Shown here: positions 37,994 through 48,596 of the stretch, piece after piece
How the letters are laid out: every line of letters begins with the position of its first letter
How positions within the stretch are numbered: the first letter of the stretch is position 1
Assembly (NCBI GenBank): GCA_019454045.1
Contig: SKCR01021130.1
Location: forward strand, 1-64,000
Direction: 5' to 3'
DNA length: 64,000 bases
Source: Zanthoxylum bungeanum
Taxonomy: Eukaryota > Streptophyta > Magnoliopsida > Sapindales > Rutaceae
Notes under the pieces: model-generated
What the model was told of the DNA's origin: nothing
What the model saw: the letters and a program-made list of their open reading frames with translations, nothing else
Database searches by the model: none
Position numbers and translations under genes: made by a program

Positions 37994-39814
37994 TATGTTA
38001 GCAACACCCTTATCCTTTGTTTATTTAAAATCCATATGCACGTTGACTTTGATTTGGTAATATGCGCATAGGTTACTTTGATCTTGATTTGATCATTATA
38101 ATGGCCTCCAGATGCGTAACCTTTGAGAACAAGATCAATTACTGTGAACGATATGAATATTATCGGATCCACCACTCGACCTTTCGTGTTATGACTCACC
38201 ACCAAAAATCTGTGAGAGTGGGCTCAGATCAATTCACTTGTTGAAAATTTTCTTGAGAAAATTCTCTCATTTTGTTTTCTCTTTTTCCTCTCATTTTCAA
38301 TCTCATTGAGAATGAGAAAGTGGCTAGGTTTTTTTTAAAGGAGAAATATATGTAGGATTTAGGTTAATTAAATGTACATTTACAAAATTAACCCTAACCC
38401 TAATCACACATAAAAGTATTGGCCAATGACATTTTTGTCACAACAAAATTATTAATTTCAAAAATTAAATATAATATCAAATATCATTTAATTTTGAAAT
38501 TAAAACTTAACATGTAACTTATATCATGATAAATTACATATTTAATTTTGAATTAAATCAAATTTAATTTAAAATCAAATTCTATATTAAATGATTATCT
38601 AATAATCATTAATATAAAAACTATATATTAAACACTTTAATATATAATTTCAAGGTGTGACATTATATAATTATTGATCAAATTAATAATTATATCAATA
38701 AATAATTCTTAATTATTTATCATTTTTCAAGTGAGTTCATAATTGGACCATCCAATTATTCCATGGATTCCTATAGTGTAACGAGCTAACATGGGGACCA
38801 AATGGACCTACAGTTCTGAGCTCCAATAATCTCGAAATATTAATTAAAACTCTTTAATTAAATATTCTGAATTATTAACTTTAGATTATTCCACTAAAAA
38901 CCTAATGTTGCACTCTCGTCACTGTAGATATATTTTAGACCGAAAGTCAACGGTGTCCACCGATATAATCACTACATATAGATTGACCCTCCATGAGTAT
39001 CTCATAATTAGAGCTGGGTCATAATATCTGTTATACCCCTCTAATTATTTTGTGCCATAAGTATCATTGATTCTCTAATTAACGATTTATTCATAAATAT
39101 TATGAATATTAATCTTTCTATTCGTAATAGAAAGACTTGAGCGCTCTAATCTTTCAAGTACCAAATCAACCCTTAAAGAAGATATTCATCTACTTCTCGC
39201 AGAAAGGAGTGGATTCCATATCTATGTAAAACGTCCACAGCTACACACCAAACAATGCCCCCAAAATACGTAGCTATTGGTCGGGATTGCTTCACCAACC
39301 TCACTTTTGTAAATCAAAGGACATAGTCTGCCATGCAGGAGTTCGTAGTACACTCAGGATTAAAATCAACCCATATATGATCATCTATTAGACTGATATG
39401 GATTTCTTTGTTTAACAGATATTAAAATAAATTCATTTTTGTCTTGGTCCATTCCTATATGATCGTATCATATAAGGTGCCTCCATTCCCATGTCACCAC
39501 ATGAACGAACCCGGATCAAAGTCGTCAGACAATATGGAATGGACTGCAGCTGTAGATAAACCACAAACAAAGTGTCCGTCTTCGTTTGCTCTCTACGGAC
39601 TATTTAGGATTACTAATTTCAGATTTAAATCCTATTGTGTATAACACTTATACACTAAATCTGAAAGTACATTTAGTATCCAAGGGCATACATGATAATT
39701 TATAATATGCAACTTTAAAATCAATATTTTAATAAATGAATAACCGAATTGTTTTTTACTTAAAATATAATCTTGTTTACATATCACATTATGCTATTGG
39801 GCATATATCCCAAC

Positions 39815-40834
39815 ATATAGTTTTTCTGATCTTGTATGCAGACGACATCCTTATCATAGGAAATGATATAGGGATGATGTAAAGTGTGAAAGCCTACCTT
39901 TGCAAGAACTTCTCCATGAAAGATATGGGTGAAGCTTCCTATATATTAGGTATAATGCTCTACCGAGATAGAGTTAGGAAGCTTATATGGTTGTCACAAT
40001 TGACGTAAATAGATAAGATGTTAGAAAGGTACAGTTTTACCAACTGCAAGGCAGCAAATGTACCTTTCCGATACGGCATACATCTTTCGAAGAAAATGAC
40101 ACCTTAAACTGAAGAAGAAGGGGTTATGATGTCTAACTTGCCATATGCTTCTTGCATTGGAAGCATAATGTATGTTATGTTATGTACTAGACCTGACATC
40201 AATTTTGGCATCAGTGTGACCAACCGATATCAATCTGATCCAGGTAATGATCATTGGACAGCCGTGAAACATATCCTAAAATATCTTAAATGCATCAAGG
40301 ATAAGTTTCTGATATATGGAGAAGATGAGCTACAAGTTAATGATTATACAGACTCCGACTTCTAGGGAGATCTAGATGATAGAAAATCTACATCAAGATA
40401 CATATTTACCCTTAACGGTGGTGTGATTAATTGGCGTTGTTAAAGCAAGGCTCAACAGCTGATTCCACCAATGAGGCGGAATTTATAGCGGCTTCAGAAG
40501 CTGCTAAAGAAGCTGTTTGGATTAGAAATTTTATCACTGAACTTGGCGTTGTGCCTAGTATTACGGATTTGTTCCCATTGTATTGTGATAATAACAGAGC
40601 CATCACGTAGGCTAAGGAGCCGAGGGCGCATTCCAAGTCTAAACACGTGGAAAGGAAATACCGCGTAATTAGAGAGATTATTGAACGAAAAAGACATAAT
40701 GGTCTTGAAGGTTCAAGGACAAGACAACATAGTAGACCCGCTTACCAAGGCCTTACCTCCTAAGTTATTCGATAAACATGTGGAGGAGATGAGACTACGG
40801 TACCATCCAGATTAGCATTAAACAAGTGAGAGTT
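39815..40834 (+). pseudogene. Copia pol 3' part (end of RT and RNase H)
   Basis: The frame opens abruptly at the boundary of the minus LTR with LYADDILIIGND (the RT YxDD motif as YADD), then NFSMKDMGEASYILGI, LPYASCIGSIMYVMLCTRPD, HWTAVKHILKYLK, NDYTDSDF, an altered SKAQQ region, EPRAHSKSKHVERKYRVI and PLTKALPPK near 40,740-40,765. Stops and at least one frame change in RNase H. Everything 5' of the YADD box is missing, cut off by insertion of the minus-strand LTR element. Related to, but distinct from, the copia at 24.5 kb. Confidence 0.85.
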
Positions 40835-42840
40835 TGATGAAGTTGGTGCTTGGAGTGCCAATCCGAATTGTACATTTTATTATTAATAAAATAACTATAT
40901 TTTTCATTTCATACCTCATAAATGATATTGTCATTATGCGTATTAGATTGATATATAGATATGCTAAGAATGACATCGACCTTAGAATAGTTTTGACACC
41001 AGGTGTAAACTATTCTTAAAGTAAGTATTCTTAGTCGTTGGTTTTGGAATACGGTCGAAAACCTGTAACCTAGAAGATTATCACATGCCGTATATTGGAA
41101 TTGGAGTTCCAATGGTTTAACCTGATGTACCATGAGTTTTGAAAACTCGTATAGACATGTGAGTATTCGTTGAAGCGAATACTGAATGACTCACATGTGA
41201 TTCCTAATAGTTGGAAGTACACACCACCGTCAATAGGAATCTCATCGAGTCGAGTAGTATATGTAATCCTTTGACTATAGATAACATTGATTTTATGTGA
41301 GATCATCCAAACTATAATGCCATATATGTCAGAAACCTTTCATGGTCTGACCTCTAGATGTTCATTGGGTGTGGACCGATGCACTTAGTAATCAAGTGCG
41401 AAGCAAGATAAGATCTGTCGGCCCGTATGTGTACCATAAGGGGTTTAGGTATCCATGTAAGTAAAATAACGATTCTTAAAGATTTTGGCCAAAGCCGATC
41501 ACCTAGGGTGGATCGCATCAGTTATAAAGAATCGTGGACATGTCGACATGAGATGTGCATCTCAGAAACTTGACGGTATATTCTATGTTTCCTAAGCATA
41601 ACTCGGATAGCCTACGACGGAGGGATTGTTAAACATATATGATGACCTCGACTTGTATAGTTCAGAAAGTTCGTTCGTGTTCTTCGCGAATTCGGAGGTG
41701 GCCGAATTGTGTACATATTAGCTAAACTTATATGACGAACATATGTGAACTTAGAGAGTCCCAATAAGAAGTGTACTCATTGAGCACTTGGGTAGCCGAT
41801 TATTTTTTTTTTATAAAAGATAATATTCACTATTATAATTATCAACTAAGATAATCAAGTGTCATTGGATAACATTGATTATTTACTTTGACCTAATTGA
41901 ATTAATTGGATTAATTCAATAATTACACAAGGGCTTAATTGTAAAATCATAATTATCTATACCATTTGAGGATATTATAGTAATTGTAAGTATGTAATAA
42001 TAAGTGTTTTTGGCTTGATTTAATTGGATTAAATCAAGGTGGCGAACATATATCTAATCCATTTCCTAATCATTGGTTTGATTTAATTGGATTAAATTAA
42101 AGTGGGAGACAATAGAGATTAGTCGCACATAATTATACATATTTGGACAAATTAGATTAAGCCCACTTAAAAGTTGATTACAATTTTTATTAATTAAAAA
42201 TTGCATAAGTTTTGTTATAAATAGCATGCTTTAAAAAAGTTTTAATTACAAGTACAAATACAAGTAAATTCTTAGAGAAATTAGCATAAGTTAGAGAAGT
42301 GTTTAGAGAAGCTTGTGATGTCTCTACAACATTTAATCTATGAGAAAACAAGATTAGATCTTGAAGTGAAGCTTGCATACCTTGGAGGTTCTCCGACGAT
42401 TTCAACAAAGGAGAGGTAGATTGGATCTTGCATCAAGCTTACTAGGTAATGTTTTATCTTCTCCTAAGCTATGTTCATTTGTGTATTAGATGCATGATCA
42501 CATATCTTAATGTTGAAATAAGGCTAATCAATTGTGTTAGAATACTTTAGAAGTATAAACACAACATGCTTGTAATTAGATCAAAGATGTTCATGTTGGA
42601 CATGGAACAATTAATTAGAGTTTGGAACTCTAGATTAAAGTTTAGAGCTATGACTACCATTCTAGATTCACTTGACCACCTTTAGGTGAACTAGAATTGT
42701 TCATGAGACATTTCTAATTGGGATTCTCAAATGGTTTGTGTATTGGATTCAAATTTTACGCAAATGCGTATTTAGAATAAATTTATGTTTTTGTAAAAAT
42801 ATTTGATATTTTGAAAAACTTGATTTTTATTCTATAACAT
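40835..42840 (+). repeat. 3' LTR of the copia remnant (right limit uncertain)
   Basis: Begins after a PPT-like aacaagtgagag, with tgatgaagttggtgcttgg. There is no second copy in the window to set the right end; the chosen end is near ttctataaca at about 42,835. Includes a leader-like stretch around 42,230-42,450. Confidence 0.5.
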
Positions 42841-42930
42841 GTGTTGATATTGGTTTTGATGTTAAAAATTAATTTTGGGTGTTTTTGAGGTGTTTAGGGA
42901 AGATCGAAAGAAATTAGGGTAAAATGCCCC

Positions 42931-42968
42931 AATTCCTTCAGCTCACTTGAAAGTGAGCGGAAGGAATT
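42931..42968. repeat. Near-perfect 18-bp hairpin
   Basis: Arms aattccttcagctcactt (42,931-42,948) and aagtgagcggaaggaatt (42,951-42,968) pair with a single mismatch around a 2-nt loop. Could be a tip-to-tip remnant of a TIR element or a small-RNA-like fold-back. Confidence 0.8.
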
Positions 42969-43229
42969 GAAATAAATGAAAAATTGAAAACAAAAAGAAA
43001 TTAAAATAAAGAGGTTGTTGTTTGCATGCGCGCGTCAATTTTGTTATCGTTCGTTCGGGAGCTTCCAGACTCCGATTCAGTCCCGGTTTTTTTCCTATAC
43101 ACTCGTAATAGATTATAGTATTTCATTAAATAATTTAAAATTATACCCATACTTGATATCCATGGGTTAGACCCATTTCCGCTGTGTGGGGCACCGATCC
43201 GACCCTGAGGGTTCCACAACTGTCCCAAC

Positions 43230-44107
43230 ACCTACATCATGAAAATCAAACTCAATAGTTCCTCACATTCATGGAAGTGACCACCCAAACCCAAATCCTA
43301 GGTCTTGACTTAACTCAATCCATGCATGAATCATGTCATTAAACTTCTATCTAAGCGTGATTAACTTACTAACTAACCAAAATCGTGAAAAATGGGGCGT
43401 GGGCCATGCGTGGGTTTCTCCTAAGCTTGATAAATCCATGATAAATTGTAAAATAAAAGCTAAAATGGAAGATGAGGAACTTACTTGCCTTATTTGATGC
43501 TTGGAAATGCACGAGGAACTCAAGTTTTAGCTTGATCTTGAAGAAAAATGGAGGTGTTGGGCGTGGGTAGTAAGAGAGAAATGGGGATAAGAAGAATGAA
43601 GAAGAAGACCCTTTTATAGTAGGCTGAAAATCCAGAATTTTTGGTTTTAAAAATCACAGGGCGTTCGAACCCCGTCGAACGCCACTCGAAAGCACGCAAT
43701 ATTTCAAAGGTGCATTCGAACGAACTGACGAATGTCATACGAATGCAAGCTCTTTGTAAGGTTGTGTTCAAACGAAGAACGAACTGACGAACGTCATACG
43801 AATGCAAGCCCTTTGTACGGTTGCGTTCGAACGAACTGAAGAACGCTACTCGAATGAGAATCCTTTGGCTGATTTAGTTCGGACGGTATGAAGAACGCGC
43901 AACAAACGTGAAAACTGATTGCGTTCAAACGCCAGGACGAACGCGACACAAAATTGATTTTGAAATTTTCAAGATCTATACATAGTAACCGAACTTGACT
44001 TGCTTAGGGTCGGTCAACACACAGAGACCCCACATGTACATAAATCATCATCAGAATCATGAACTGTATGACCATGGTAGACATGCTAAAATACCTGGGG
44101 TGTTACA
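43230..44107 (-). repeat. Gypsy-type LTR remnant (minus orientation)
   Basis: On the minus strand it begins tgtaacaccccaggtatttt at 44,107, a start typical of Gypsy LTRs. A TATA-like tataaaaggg (plus strand cccttttata at 43,609-43,618) sits in promoter position, followed by a CT-rich leader. 43,665-43,940 contains about five variants of gttcgaacgaactga. The other LTR end and any partner were not found, so a solo or truncated LTR. Confidence 0.5.
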
Positions 44108-45252
44108 AAAAATATGGCATAAATTAAGCCAAATATATGATAAATACTTTGACAAACTTTTGTCAAGTTTTCAAGCTTATCTTATAAGCTTTATTGTGGA
44201 ATATTCTAATAATATCCCATAATTAAAAATAATTTTTAAATTAATTAATTAATTATTTTATACATGTGTCAAAATTTTAATGTGTATCTAATCAAATTAT
44301 ATACATATACAAATACACATTATATACAAAAATATTGCGGCATGTGTAATGTTACGAATAATTCCATATTACTTGTAATTAATTGTCCGACTGCTCTAAG
44401 AGTATACTTTATTAGTGGGAAATTTAAACAAATTTTATATATTTTTCTTTTTATGTAACTTGTTAGATTGACATTTGATTTTTTATTGTTATATATATGT
44501 TGTGAATATATTTTTATATATGACAATTATTCATTAATCTATATTGATAATAATTAAAATAATAAAAAAATTTATTAAAATTTTTAATTAAAATACTGAC
44601 GGATGATTACTAAATATAGAAATTCCAAGATAATTATAGGGGTGTTCATAGGGTCGGGTCAACCCGCGACCCGACCCGCACATGTCCAAAAAAATTGCAA
44701 ATTTTCAACCTGACCCAACCCAAAATTTTTGGGTTGGGAAACAGGTTTGATACTAAAACCTGACCCGACCCTATAATATTTAAATTATTTTTCTAAAATT
44801 TTTATTATTTTCTAAAAATTTTATTATTATTTTTAAAGTTTTTACTTTTATTTCATTTGTTTATTATTTTTTTGTATTAAAACTTTATATATATGAAATT
44901 TTTTGGAACATAAAATAACTAATATTTATATTTCAAAATAATTAATTCATTAAAATAATATTTTTTTTCGGCCGACCCGACGACCCTACCCGACCCGCAC
45001 CCAATCAGGTTTCCCCTTCACGTGACCCAACCTACAACCCGATCTTTGCTTGACCCGACCCGATCGGGGCTCATAAAATTTAAAAACCCGACCCGACCCG
45101 ACCTATCAATATCGACAAAAATTCTATCATTATGTAGCCAGTCGTTGGAACAAATAAAAATGACTTATTTTATATAATAAATAAAAAAGACAGCGCGGAT
45201 AAAAGTGATAAACACGAAGAAAAAGTAATATACAGATACGGTGCGAGCGGAA
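44108..45252. repeat. AT-rich DNA and cgacccgaccc phrase repeats upstream of the complex I gene
   Basis: Within 44,636-45,115, blocks of gggtcgggtcaacccg and acccgacccgacccg begin after taggggtgttca, which looks like one end of a hAT-like MITE; the opposite end is not recognisable. This block lies immediately upstream of the complex I gene, so its promoter may have been altered. Confidence 0.5.
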
Positions 45253-45362
45253 ATGGAGAAATACTTTGGAAACGCATACAGAGGAGACCCAGGGGTGCCG
45301 CATTCGGGTCCGGAGCCGTTCGAGAACATATAGATCAGAGCCTTTGCTTTCTCTGCTCTCAC

Positions 45363-45697
45363 TGTTGAAGCCAGCACACTGCATGCATGCAGACATCAAA
45401 GTGCAAGCTGCAGAAGAAACCAAATCCACCGAAAGCAAAGTTGACAAAGTGGTATGAAAATGGTAAGCTGGCAAAACGTGTCTAAGGCGTGTGACACTGT
45501 TCACGCGTCTTGGGCACTATAAAATGGAGCCTGAAGATCATTTCTAAGTATCCCAGAAGTGAGTTTAATAAAGAGTAAAGTGGTGTGAGAGTTTTTTGTA
45601 AAGCTTGAGTTAGTAAGCTTTGTAATTCTTTTGTTTGTAATATAAAAGAAGAGTTTTCTCTCCAATCACCTCTATTATTGTGTGTTTAATCACAACA
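45363..45697 (+). repeat. Copia 5' LTR
   Basis: 335 bp, tgttgaagcc...cacaaca. TATA box ctataaaatgg at 45,518-45,528, so transcription probably starts about 30 bp further on. Confidence 0.97.
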
Positions 45698-45699
45698 AG

Positions 45700-45711
45700 T
45701 GGTATCAGAGC
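45700..45711 (+). other. Primer binding site (tRNA-Met)
   Basis: tggtatcagagc, an exact match to the standard plant copia primer site, two nucleotides after the LTR end. Confidence 0.95.
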
Positions 45712-45974
45712 TAAGGTTACTCGGAGGGATCCCGAAACTCGGAAACAGAGATTCGGTTCGGAAAGTCAGTTCAGACAAAAGCTGTCGAAAATCGATTTTG
45801 AGCATACCATCAGACTTTTCACGGCGAGACGAGCAAGGTCGTATTTTCCGGCGATCGAACGGAGGTCTGAGGACGTCGCGCGCGCCACGCGCCAGACAGA
45901 GCGTTCTTCACGCGCCATATGCGCATTTCACGCACCCCACGCGCTGCAGAGGAAGAAGACGACTGCCACGTCAG

Positions 45975-46310
45975 CAGTCCAGTCAGCGCCACGTGTCGCC
46001 CAGTCAGCGCACAGTCAGCAGCCCAGTCAGCGCCACGTCAGCGCCCAGTCAGCAGCCAGTCAGCTGCCACGTCATCCGCCATGTCAGCACGTGCCACGTC
46101 AGCGGTGTCTGGTAAATTGCAGATATGTCCCTTAACTTTCTGGAAATTACAATTTAGCCCCTATACTTTCAGAAATTTTCAATTTAGTCCCTGAACTTTT
46201 TTGGAAATTGCAACTTAGTCCATGAACTTTTCCGTAATTTCATTTTGGCCCCTGAACTTTTGGAAATTGTACTTTGACCCCTGTAATTTCTGAAATTTGC
46301 AATTTGGTCC
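45975..46310 (+). repeat. Two short-repeat tracts in the copia leader
   Basis: First, 45,975-46,110: repeated cagtcagcgccacgtcagc words. Second, 46,120-46,310: six variants of a 35-38 nt unit around aatttagtccctgaactttt, gaaattgcaactta. Both lie between the primer site and the gag start and are non-coding. Confidence 0.8.
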
Positions 46311-46410
46311 ATGTGTCGGATTTTGACAAACGAAGTGTCATTTCCACCATTTTCGACCATTCCGGACGCAACAGTGAGGTCCGTTTTTTGAAATTCTGCT
46401 TAGAATTTTT

Positions 46411-47250
46411 ATGATGGAGGGGAGCAACGGAAAAATGATTTTGTTAACCAGTACAAACTATTTCACATGGAGAGGAAGGATGAAAGACCTTCTGTATGTG
46501 AAGGACTATGATGGATCGGTGTTTCTGGAACAGAAACCAGAAGGAATGACCGATGGAAAGTGGGCTAATCTTCACCAGAAAACATGCAGTACTATTCGTC
46601 AGTGGATCGACGACAGTATCGTAAACCATGTCAGTGAAGAGATAAATGCACGTGTCTTATGGAGAAAGCTGGAGGAGCTTTTCCGAGCAAAGACTGGAAA
46701 CAACAAGTTGTACTACATCAAGAAGATGATGGGTTTGAAATACCATGAAGGTACAGCTGTGGCGGACCATATCAACGATTTCCTCGGCACCATGAAAGAA
46801 CTGTCTGGATTGGGCATAGACTTCGGAGATGAGGTAAATGGCTTAATACTCCTTAATACGTTACCAGAATCTTGGGAAACGTTCAGATCTACGGTGATAA
46901 ATTCAGCCGCAGATGGGAAAGTCACTATTGAGATGGCAAAGACCAGGATCTTCGAGGAAGAAAAGAGGACGAGAATGCAAGAGTCAGCATCAGCCTCAAC
47001 CTCAGAAGCTCTAGTGACAGAAAAGAACACCAGAAGGGGGAGGAGTAAAAGCTGAGGCCCAGGTAGACCAGACAAGAATCGGGGGAAATCAAGAACAAGA
47101 GATATTGAGTGCTATCACTGTAAAAAGAAAGGCCATATGAAGATGGACTGTTACAAGTTAAAGAATGAGCAGTCCAGGAGAGATGTTGACTCTAATCAAG
47201 AAAGAGTTGCTACTACCACCGAGAAAACCTCCAAAGAATTTCATATAATA
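46411..47250 (+). pseudogene. Copia gag (in-frame TGA)
   Basis: Opens at 46,411 with MMEGSNGKMILLTSTNYFTW, typical of Tork-lineage Gag. Continuous to 47,052, where TGA follows GRSKS; CGA (Arg) to TGA is the likely change. The same frame then resumes with the CCHC zinc knuckle CYHCKKKGHMKMDC (about 47,109-47,150). The reading frame has to move from this frame to the protease frame between about 47,220 and 47,255. Gag would form the virus-like particle in the cytoplasm; only a version lacking the knuckle could be made from this copy. Confidence 0.9.
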
Positions 47251-47255
47251 TATAT

Positions 47256-48596
47256 GAAGAAGATGTTGTGAATCTTGCCAGCCACGAGACCAATTGGGTG
47301 ATAGATAGTGGCACATCCATACACGCCACATCTCGCAGAGACTTCTTTTCATCTTACACACCAGGGGACTACGGTGCTGTAAGGATGAGGAATGACGGCC
47401 AGTCCAAAGCCGTCGGTATTGGAGACATCTGCCTTGAAACAGACAACGGAACAAGGCTAGTGTTGAAGGGAGTCAAGCACATCCCAGACATTCGGTTAAA
47501 CCTGATCTCAACAGGCAAGCTGGATGATGAAGGTTTCTGCAGCACCTTTAGTGACAGATGTTGGAAGCTCACTAAAGGATCAATGGTCGTGGCACGAGGT
47601 AAGAAAGACTCAACTCTGTATTTGATGCATGCTAAGCTTTCAAATAGTAGCATAAATACAGTCAACAGTAATGAGGCAGCCGAGCTATGGCATAAAAAGC
47701 TCGGTCACATGAGCCAAACAGGGATGGAGATACTACGTAGGCGGAATGTTCTTCCGGAACTGAAGAACTCACACTTACGGAAGTGTGAACACTACATGGC
47801 TGGAAAGCAGAACATAGTATCCTTCCAGAGCTCCCCGCCTCAACGGAAACCGGAGGTACTAGATCTCATACATTCAGATGTATGTGGTCCGATGCAGATA
47901 CGAACACTCGGAGGGTCACTGTATTTTGTGACATTTATTGATGATCATTCAAGGAAGACCTGGGCATACACCTTGAAGAGAAAAGATCAAGTGCTGGGAG
48001 TGTTCAAGGAGTTTCATGCTTTGGTGGAGAGAGAAACTGGCAAGAAACTGAAGTGCATCAGAACAGACAACGATGGAGAATACAGAGGTCCGTTTGATCA
48101 GTACTGCAAGACGCAAGGAATCCGACATCAAACGACACCTTCAAAGACACCTCAGCTTAATGGCCTAGCTGAGAGGATGAACAGAACCTTGTGCGAAAGG
48201 GTCAGAAGCTTGCTGTCACAAGCCAAGCTACCGAAGACATTTTGGGGGGAGGCACTCAACACAGCAGTACATGTTTTGAACATGTCCCCAGCGGTCGCAC
48301 TGAAAGGTAATGTTCCTAACCAAGCTTGGACAGGTAAAGAAGTGTCATACGAGCACTTACATGTCTTTGGGTGCAAAGCTTATGTACACATCCCAAAGGA
48401 CGAGAGATCCAAGCTTGATGCAAAGACGCGACAATGTGTCTTTATTGGCTATGGTCAGGATGATTTTGGCTACAAACTGTATGATCCTATGGAAAAGAAG
48501 ATTGTCAGAAGCCGAGATGTTGTCTTTGTTGAAGACCAGACCATAGAAGATATCCGGAAGGAATTGAAGACAATGCCCAGCAATACAGAAATGTGA
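47256..48596 (+). pseudogene. Copia protease and integrase
   Basis: Open for about 445 codons. Protease: NWVIDSGTSIHAT, with catalytic DSG at about 47,305-47,313. Integrase: zinc-binding part LWHKKLGHMS then LRKCEHYMAGKQ, where the second Cys of the HHCC motif has become Tyr (TAC, 47,793-47,795). The catalytic core keeps D (HSDVCGPM), D (IRTDNDGEY) and E (NGLAERMNR), followed by the GKR-like region FGCKAYVHIP. Ends at a TGA (48,594-48,596) caused by a frame change: the downstream sequence continues in another frame from about 48,590. Confidence 0.92.

Larger units (their letters stand above)
31002..38018 (+). mobile_element. Mutator-like element (MULE), 7.0 kb, with 9-bp TSD
   Basis: The TSD ttatccttt stands at 31,002-31,010 and 38,010-38,018. 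Inside, the left end gggcacgtctaccgtaccc and the reverse complement of the right end, gggtgttgctaacataccc, form a short imperfect TIR (12 of 19). Each end then has palindromes. A 9-bp TSD and an Ulp1-type gene fit the MULE group that carries Ulp1-like proteases (Kaonashi-type, from memory). Contents in order: palindromes, pyrimidine-rich leader with a 148-bp duplication, a multi-exon gene, and a 171-bp tandem array. No mudrA transposase was found, so it is non-autonomous. Confidence 0.75.
30483..39814 (-). mobile_element. Long LTR in minus orientation, split by the MULE
   Basis: Minus-strand LTR start tgttgggatatatgcccaat at 39,814; LTR end at 30,483. Removing the MULE and one TSD copy (31,011-38,018) joins the two halves into an LTR of about 2.3 kb. 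The two halves share the same style of sequence (gatcatgcgc/atgcgcat words). The right LTR end cuts into the reverse transcriptase frame of the copia at 39,815, so this element inserted into that copia before the MULE arrived. Confidence 0.65.

Noticed and set aside
38225..38245. Possible second LTR/primer-site junction (caacaagtgaattgatctga on the minus strand)
   Set aside because: Resembles the copia caacaagtggtatcaga junction but has a poor primer match, while 30,468-30,483 has a much better one and the sequence is continuous across the MULE.
45680..46194. Three overlapping Arg/Ser/Gln-rich frames in the copia leader
   Set aside because: They overlap the primer site and arise from the gtcagc repeats; the true gag starts at 46,411.
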